41,333 bases of DNA from a virus: the IMG/VR virus record IMGVR_UViG_3300036944_000439, positions 1 to 41,333 of that record; one strand, 5' to 3'. The position numbers were made by a program, and so were the translations under genes. The notes under the pieces are model-generated. The model did not search any database. It worked only from the letters and a program-made list of their open reading frames with translations, and was not told the origin of the DNA. Shown piece by piece: positions 35,937-41,333 of the stretch. The number at the start of each line of letters is the position of its first letter. The first letter of the stretch is position 1.

Positions 35937-37697
35937 TTATTGTTTATTTGGGCTTGATGCTTTTGAGGCTACAGACTTAACAGCCTTTATAGCTTTCTTG
36001 TGGTGCTCAGGAACATTTCGAGTGAATGTTTTGTTAGAGCCTCTGACGATAGAAGTCTTCACTGGAGGACCACCGCTTTTAGTTTCCTGTGGCTTATCTG
36101 GAGCCGAATCTTTTGGCGTAGGAGTATCAGCTGGAGCATCTCCGGGAGGTCCGTCTTGTCCTGGTGGTCCGCCAATAGGATTGTCCAGAGGATCCAACAT
36201 TCCCGGAGGAGGCGGCTCAGACGCGATCTGATCGTCCATAGCTTTGATTTCTTCGTCCGATAACATGAGAATATTCTTCTTGACCCATTCAGCAGAATAA
36301 TATCTTCCGACGTATGGGTCAATCTGTGCTAGCGTATTTAATCTCTCACGTAGAATTTCGGCGTCTTTTAGTTCAAAGAAATAGTTGTCGTTATTAAACT
36401 TGAAGTATAGCTTATTCTTGTATTGCTCCCAATCTAGGGAAGTGACAATACCCTTTAGAATAAGTTGCTTTTCTAGAGCATCAAGAAATAGCTGAGAGAA
36501 TCTTAGTCTTAGCTTATTGATGAATTTCTGGAACTTCAATTCGTCTTGTGTAATTTCTGCTGATCTTCCGATATTGAATCCAGCTGCTTCGGAATCTAAT
36601 CTAGAAAGAGGAACAGTTAGAGCCTTATATAATTTCTTTTCAAAATATCTAACGTCTGAAAGTTCACCTAAGTTTTGACCAGACGGAAGAGTAGAAATTT
36701 CAGTTCCTCGGCCACCTTCACGACGAGGAAGCCAATAGTCTTCTAACATTGTCATGAATTTTCTGTCGTCACGGACTTCACCAGTCGTAGCGTCATACAC
36801 TAATCTGTTTTTGTGACGTGACATCATATCACGAACATATTGCTCAGCTTTCATCTTTGGGAGGTTACCAACATCGATGTAGAAGATTCGACGTTCTGGT
36901 GCTCTTGAGATTCTATAAATTACAGTAGCATCTTCTAGCATTCTAAGCTGATTGAGCGGTTTGATTGCTTTATGGAGATAACCCAGAACTAACTTATTAT
37001 CTTTATCGGTTAAACCCGAAGTAAGATGAATGATAGAATCTTTAGCAATTTTTAGTCCTTGGTTTTCCATTCCAGTTGTTGTACTGGCTCCACGGAAACC
37101 TCGGTCGGTATATACATAGAATTCGCCAGCAGCAACGTTAACAAAAACATCGCCGCGGCGTTCTCTACGCATATTTCTAACTTTACGAATTTTTCTTGGG
37201 TCAATATATCTAAGCTCTTGAAGTCCGAGTCTTGGATTAGTCTCATCGATCATGGCATGATAATATAATCTACCATCTACATACCAACGACGAAAGATTT
37301 CATAACCAGAATTGTTTAGATTAAACAACTCCGATACTGTATTCCATTCTTCAGTAATTTGATTCTTGATTTTATCTGGAACTTTAAGATCATCTAGGTT
37401 GTCTAGATTGATTTCGACAATAGGTTTAGTGTCGTCCTTGACAATAGCTTCATTGACAATTTCATCAATAGCTTGTTCTAATTCTGGTTGGATTGCCATC
37501 TCACGATACTTAGAAACAATCTCAGCTTCAGTTTTAGCTGAGCCTTCTAGATCTAAATATGTACCGTACGCGCCACCTGCAGATACAGTTAAAGCTCCGT
37601 CGTCTGTCTCCACTGGAGCAAACGACGGAACCGAAACGACTTCGTCTTCTTCTTTTCTTTTGATTTCAAATCCGAATAATTGGAATCCGCCAGCCAT
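35937..37697 (-). CDS. 20: Portal protein (gp20-like)
   Basis: 586 residues (T4 gp20 has 524). Core features of the T4 portal family: YREMAIQPELEQAIDEIVNEAIV near residue 65, RRWYVDGRLYYHAMID, LQELRYIDPRKIRKVRN, and RISRAPERRIFYIDVGNLPKMKAEQY, then LEDYWLPRREGGRGTEISTLPSGQNLG and LYKALTVPLSRL. The C-terminal ~80 residues are a Pro/Gly-rich extension (ASEPPPPGMLDPLDNPIGGPPG) ending in basic residues, longer than in T4. It forms the dodecameric vertex for DNA entry and neck attachment. Confidence 0.95.
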   Translation of the reverse strand: MAGGFQLFGFEIKRKEEDEVVSVPSFAPVETDDGALTVSAGGAYGTYLDLEGSAKTEAEIVSKYREMAIQPELEQAIDEIVNEAIVKDDTKPIVEINLDNLDDLKVPDKIKNQITEEWNTVSELFNLNNSGYEIFRRWYVDGRLYYHAMIDETNPRLGLQELRYIDPRKIRKVRNMRRERRGDVFVNVAAGEFYVYTDRGFRGASTTTGMENQGLKIAKDSIIHLTSGLTDKDNKLVLGYLHKAIKPLNQLRMLEDATVIYRISRAPERRIFYIDVGNLPKMKAEQYVRDMMSRHKNRLVYDATTGEVRDDRKFMTMLEDYWLPRREGGRGTEISTLPSGQNLGELSDVRYFEKKLYKALTVPLSRLDSEAAGFNIGRSAEITQDELKFQKFINKLRLRFSQLFLDALEKQLILKGIVTSLDWEQYKNKLYFKFNNDNYFFELKDAEILRERLNTLAQIDPYVGRYYSAEWVKKNILMLSDEEIKAMDDQIASEPPPPGMLDPLDNPIGGPPGQDGPPGDAPADTPTPKDSAPDKPQETKSGGPPVKTSIVRGSNKTFTRNVPEHHKKAIKAVKSVASKASSPNKQ

Positions 37698-37739
37698 TCA
37701 ATTAACTCCTACTCATTATAATAAAGGGATATATTCTAT

Positions 37740-38303
37740 TTATCCCTGATCGCCAATGCTGCCAGTAGTAGTTCCGGCAGAATCTAGAACCCAATTGTCG
37801 TACTCGAACGTAACCTGGAATTCTTCTACTGCGTTTGTAGAATCCCAATTTAGACCGATGTCACCAATAACTGATGGATAGAGACCCTCGAACTTGTAGG
37901 TTCTAAGAGTTTCACCAGTCTTAGCATACTGAGTAACTGTAGCATTAGCCTTGAATCCTAGGCCACGAACAATTCTCTTGTTTCCGCGATATTGGTTAAT
38001 CGCATTTGACCAAGTTTCTAGAGCATTTCTGATCTGGAAATCTTCGTCGTTGATGACAGTTGTCTGCCAAGGTTGGAAAGTACGATCGCCTGGAAGCTTA
38101 AGTTCACGCCCGAAATATGATACTGGAATAGTAGCTTCAACAGAAGCAGGAATAGAAGCAGCTCTAATTAGCATTGGAGCTTTAATTAGATCTAAACCAG
38201 GAACCCCCGGAGGGGCAACAAGCTGCACCGAGAATAGCGTAGCTCTTGCTCCTCCGAATGTTAGATTACTCTTGAATGATGTTACACTAAAATCTTTAGC
38301 CAT
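37740..38303 (-). CDS. 19: Tail tube protein (gp19-like)
   Basis: 187 residues (T4 gp19 has 163). Typical start with GGARATLFSVQLVAPP, then PMLIRAASIPASVEATIPVSYFGRELKLPGDRTFQPWQTTVINDEDFQIRNALETWSN, the conserved tube-protomer region, and a C-terminal EEFQVTFEYDNWVLD. Hexamers of it form the inner tail tube under the gp18 sheath. The gene lies between sheath and portal, as in T4, with AAAGGAG before the start. Confidence 0.95.
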   Translation of the reverse strand: MAKDFSVTSFKSNLTFGGARATLFSVQLVAPPGVPGLDLIKAPMLIRAASIPASVEATIPVSYFGRELKLPGDRTFQPWQTTVINDEDFQIRNALETWSNAINQYRGNKRIVRGLGFKANATVTQYAKTGETLRTYKFEGLYPSVIGDIGLNWDSTNAVEEFQVTFEYDNWVLDSAGTTTGSIGDQG

Positions 38304-38327
38304 TTTTTTTCTCCTTTAATTTTCTAA

Positions 38328-40403
38328 TTATACTGAGCCAACGATCTCGGAGAAGTCGACGCCGGATCTTACTGCAACAAAGTTAAGTTGAATGTAATTG
38401 ATAGAATATTGTGGCTTGATGTAGATGTCACCAATGAACTGATTCGAATCAAGCACCTGCGGAGTGTTATTAGTTTCATCGCAAACTACCTTGAAGTCAA
38501 TAATACCACGACGTCCCTTAACATCGAATAGGAAAGGCTCTACTAAGTTCTTGAATAGAGCTCTTGTATATTCGTCATTATACTCGAATAGCGAAGATTT
38601 TGCAGCGATAGCGATAGCCTTTTCAAGAGTAATGAATAGTCTACGAACGTTAATTCTATCGAAAGCAGAAGGTCTGCCAAGTAGAGTTTTGTCGCCGTAA
38701 AGAATTGTACCTTGACCGTCAAATGTAACGATTGGGTTAATATCTGATTTATAAAGAACTTCTCTTTCAGCTGGACCTGGGTTCTTAGCTAGACGAATTA
38801 CGTTCTTGATTTGGCCACGCTGTAGACCAGCTGGTGAGAACCAAGGATCGCGAGTTGTATCAGTTCTAACACAAGTACCTGCAGTGTCACCATTCATTGG
38901 AACCCAACGACGAACGTCATTGTACTTATCGTACATTTGCTTATATCCGCTATCAAGCACTCCGTATGAAGTTGCAGTAGAAAGGTTATTTCTGAAAGCA
39001 ACCATGTTGGTTACTGCATCACCACCAGTTGTTTGAACAACCGAGTCAGGCTTAGCTGGAGAAATAAATGCCACGCAATCTTTACGGTATTCTACGATGT
39101 TGCCGATTACATAGTTAGCAATAGTAGAATAGTTAGTCGATGAGCTAGATGGTGAAGTAGTTTCAGCAGTTACACCACGAGCCTTACCTAGAATAACTAG
39201 AGAAATATCAACATCTTGTGGATTCTTGAATAGATCATATCCACCAGTTAGAGCTGATAGAGAGCAGTTAGCTTCATCATTACCATCACCACCACCAGCA
39301 AGAGTTACTGTGTATGGAGAACGGTTAGTCGATGATGCTACTGAAGCAGCTGCGGCCGAAGCTGCACCTGATCTATCTGTAATAGCCCAGATATACTGTG
39401 AAGTATTATTCAGAACAGTCTTGTAGTAATTTGTGCTGCCGTCATCAGTCTTGGCGTCAGTGGCACGAGATAGACCTCTGAACACTTCAAGAACCGTACC
39501 TGCAGTTCCACTGAATAGACCATTCTTATCTACTACTACGACGTGCATTTCGTCTACTGCGGTATAGCCCTTAGTAGCTAGGAAGTTCGAAGTTCTTGGT
39601 GCCTTATCTACTAGGTTAGCATATTCCCAACGAGACTTAACTGTAGTTTGGTTTACGTTAGCTGGCAGAAGAATTGGTAGCGAAAGAGAAACTGTAGCTG
39701 TTGTAGTATAAGTACCGGAGTTAGAAGTTTCTGAGTTAGAAGTAGAAACCGCCGTTACGCTTACAGTCTGTAGCCCGAGAGTTGTGTTTCCGATTTCTAG
39801 AACGTCACCAACTGCTAGATATGTTACTAGAGTCTGTGCAGCCGAGTTAGCAACACCAGCAGTGTTGGCTTGGATTGACACAGTTAGTGTATTAGATCCA
39901 GTGTTAGATTGTACTGCGAATGATGTAACGTTTGTGAATGATGCAGTGAATGTGTTTACGCTTACTGTTTCTTCATAAGCATTGGCGCTATCGCAAACAG
40001 AAACCTTCAGGCTGTTGCCTAGCGAGCTAGGATACTTAGCAAGATAAGTTACGTTAGCTGTTACTGTTGTGTTAGCGAAATCGTCTTCGTTCTTAATGGC
40101 GAAGCCGGTTACTGCACCCGTGTTTGCATATGCGTTATTTGCACCATCGATAACACGAACTACGTATAAGTTATTGCCGTAAGCTAAGAAGTTAGCTGCG
40201 GTAAAGAATGTTTCATAGTTAGCATCGGTAGGTACACCGAATTTTGTGGCAAGAGTTGCTTCAGAGTCAACCAGAGTTCTAACTCCAACTGGACCCCAAT
40301 TTAAGATGCCTGCGAATGCGCCGGCGGTAGTAGATACGTTTGGTACTACTGTAGTAAGATCAATCTCACTTACATTAACGCCTGGACTAATTTGAAATGC
40401 CAT
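38328..40403 (-). CDS. 18: Tail sheath protein (gp18-like)
   Basis: 691 residues (T4 gp18 has 659). Starts MAFQISPGVNVSEIDLTTVVPNVSTTAGAFAGILNWGPVG, the common sheath N-terminus. The middle part (about 110-260) is an Asn/Thr/Ser-rich variable insertion, the exposed domain. The C-terminal domain ...FINVRRLFITLEKAIAIAAKSSLFEYNDEYTRALFKNLVEPFLFDVKGRRGI...IDFKVVCDETNNTPQV is strongly conserved. It forms the contractile sheath, so this is a myovirus. Exact late promoter upstream. Confidence 0.96.
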   Translation of the reverse strand: MAFQISPGVNVSEIDLTTVVPNVSTTAGAFAGILNWGPVGVRTLVDSEATLATKFGVPTDANYETFFTAANFLAYGNNLYVVRVIDGANNAYANTGAVTGFAIKNEDDFANTTVTANVTYLAKYPSSLGNSLKVSVCDSANAYEETVSVNTFTASFTNVTSFAVQSNTGSNTLTVSIQANTAGVANSAAQTLVTYLAVGDVLEIGNTTLGLQTVSVTAVSTSNSETSNSGTYTTTATVSLSLPILLPANVNQTTVKSRWEYANLVDKAPRTSNFLATKGYTAVDEMHVVVVDKNGLFSGTAGTVLEVFRGLSRATDAKTDDGSTNYYKTVLNNTSQYIWAITDRSGAASAAAASVASSTNRSPYTVTLAGGGDGNDEANCSLSALTGGYDLFKNPQDVDISLVILGKARGVTAETTSPSSSSTNYSTIANYVIGNIVEYRKDCVAFISPAKPDSVVQTTGGDAVTNMVAFRNNLSTATSYGVLDSGYKQMYDKYNDVRRWVPMNGDTAGTCVRTDTTRDPWFSPAGLQRGQIKNVIRLAKNPGPAEREVLYKSDINPIVTFDGQGTILYGDKTLLGRPSAFDRINVRRLFITLEKAIAIAAKSSLFEYNDEYTRALFKNLVEPFLFDVKGRRGIIDFKVVCDETNNTPQVLDSNQFIGDIYIKPQYSINYIQLNFVAVRSGVDFSEIVGSV

Positions 40404-40448
40404 TGTGTCGTCTCCTTCAACAAAAAACTTGGTTAGAATAGTCGTTAT

Positions 40449-40456
40449 TATTTATA
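40449..40456 (-). promoter_or_regulatory. T4-type late promoter TATAAATA of the sheath gene
   Basis: Exact octamer on the minus strand, 46 bases upstream of the gp18 start codon, in the gap after the terminase gene. Confidence 0.75.
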
Positions 40457-40468
40457 AAATCCAAGTTC

Positions 40469-41333
40469 TTAAAAGAATGCAGAGAACCCGTCGTCATCTC
40501 CGAATGGATCGATTTGACCGATTCCGTCATCTTGAAATCCAAACGGAGTCATCTCAGTTTCTGAAATAGAGGCTTCATCTGATAGCATGTGCCTTACGTC
40601 GGTCTCGGTGATTTCCTTGAAATAAGTTTGGTTCACCAACCAAGAAAACAGAACACAACACATGACTAAGTCATCGTGGTGTCCTTCTTCGGCTTCATAT
40701 GACGCTTTGTTTTCAATGAAACGCGCCATCTCATAAAGCAGATCAAAATCATTAATTATGAGCTTATCATTTTCTACCAGAGATTTGAAGTTACCACACC
40801 CAATTCTCTTTACTTGTTTAGTAGTTCTGATTCCCATTTGTGATCGACCGGGACCAAACCCACCACCAAGTCTCTGACCGTTTCGACCTTTGACTTGCGT
40901 AACCAGAACATTTTCATATTCTAAGTCTTGATATAGAATGTCTGAAACCTGTTGCCCAATATCATTTGTTTCAACGAGAACAAACGCGGTGTTGTACATC
41001 TTAGCCAGCTGATAGATGATGTTCGGATAGACTAGAGGAGAAATATCATTAGCTCTAAACTTAGCGACGATCTTATACGGAATAGAAGCAACGTCAAACA
41101 CAACGCAAGCAGAATAGTCAATGTCGACTCCTCTGGAAGTATCTACTGAAATAACGTACTTGTGATGAGGAATCGGGTTTTCGTAGATGTCTACGTTATG
41201 ACTTCTAGTTATTGGTTCAATATAAGTTAATCTCTGGAGGACCTTACCATCGATTAGTGTGTTAGACGAACCAAGGAATTCACATTCAAACTCTTGTGAG
41301 AACTGACGCTCTGATGTGTTTGAGATAGTTTCT
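40469..41333 (-). CDS. 17: Large terminase subunit (gp17-like), C-terminal nuclease part; 5' end outside window
   Basis: The frame continues without a stop to the window edge; the GTG at 41101 is internal (Val). The visible 287 residues carry the RNase H-fold packaging nuclease: HKYVISVDTSRGVDIDYSACVVFD (first catalytic Asp), VETNDIGQQVSDILYQDLEYENV (catalytic Glu/Asp region), GIRTTKQVKRIGCGNFKSLVE and YEAEEGHHDDLVMCCVLFSWL with the final Asp pair. These are diagnostic for T4 gp17, which translocates and cuts DNA at the portal. The ATPase domain lies beyond the window. The C-terminus is acidic (FGDDDGFSAFF). Confidence 0.95.
   Translation of the reverse strand, partial: ETISNTSERQFSQEFECEFLGSSNTLIDGKVLQRLTYIEPITRSHNVDIYENPIPHHKYVISVDTSRGVDIDYSACVVFDVASIPYKIVAKFRANDISPLVYPNIIYQLAKMYNTAFVLVETNDIGQQVSDILYQDLEYENVLVTQVKGRNGQRLGGGFGPGRSQMGIRTTKQVKRIGCGNFKSLVENDKLIINDFDLLYEMARFIENKASYEAEEGHHDDLVMCCVLFSWLVNQTYFKEITETDVRHMLSDEASISETEMTPFGFQDDGIGQIDPFGDDDGFSAFF

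Overview
The window is part of the genome of a large T4-like contractile-tailed phage (T4 superfamily myovirus). The evidence is the near-complete T4 replication set (sliding clamp gp45, clamp loader gp44/gp62, RegA, DNA polymerase gp43, UvsX, helicase gp41, primase gp61) and, on the opposite strand, the T4-ordered morphogenesis run gp17-18-19-20-67-...-21-22-23. The host cannot be read from the sequence. The gene set (ThyX, NrdA/NrdB, a glycosyltransferase-like protein, several small virion proteins) looks more like T4 relatives of alphaproteobacteria or cyanobacteria than enterobacterial T4; that is an inference from memory of the families.

Layout. 1-2170 (+): tail of a homing endonuclease, a glycosyltransferase-like gene interrupted by a compact group I intron, and the sliding clamp. 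2187-5333 (+): a cluster of 17 tRNA genes mixed with two or three small protein genes and at least three or four highly structured non-tRNA segments. 5302-9170: clamp loader, RegA, a nucleotidyltransferase and small proteins, with two GIY-YIG homing endonucleases inserted on the minus strand. 9174-15165 (+): polymerase, recombinase, helicase, an exonuclease-like protein and a putative DNA glycosylase. 15161-20273 (+): a late block of virion-associated proteins, an embedded Rz/Rz1 spanin pair and a coiled-coil membrane protein. 20278-29749 (+): primase, nucleotide metabolism (ThyX, NrdA, NrdB), homing-endonuclease-related genes and small early proteins. A bidirectional terminator at 29754-29781 separates this from the minus-strand late morphogenesis operon (29805-41333), which runs off the window inside the terminase gene.

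Regulation. Two promoter families are visible. Seven sites share a -35-like TNNACAWTAA box, a 16-17 base spacer and a TATAAT-type -10, ahead of replication, tRNA and early genes. Eight exact TATAAATA octamers (the T4 late promoter core) precede virion genes and also two of the minus-strand homing endonucleases, so those selfish genes appear to be expressed late and antisense to the early operon.

Most notable: the ORF-less group I intron beside a free-standing endonuclease; class II (long variable arm) tRNAs carrying Asn(GTT) and Lys(CTT) anticodons; tRNAs with non-canonical T-loops; an RNA with a 22-bp closing stem and a predicted 6-base kissing-loop pair; a homing insertion that left a duplicated 3' end of its target gene; the nested Rz1 lipoprotein; and a terminator-like hairpin inside a conserved ORF. 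All RNA folds were read by eye and not computed.
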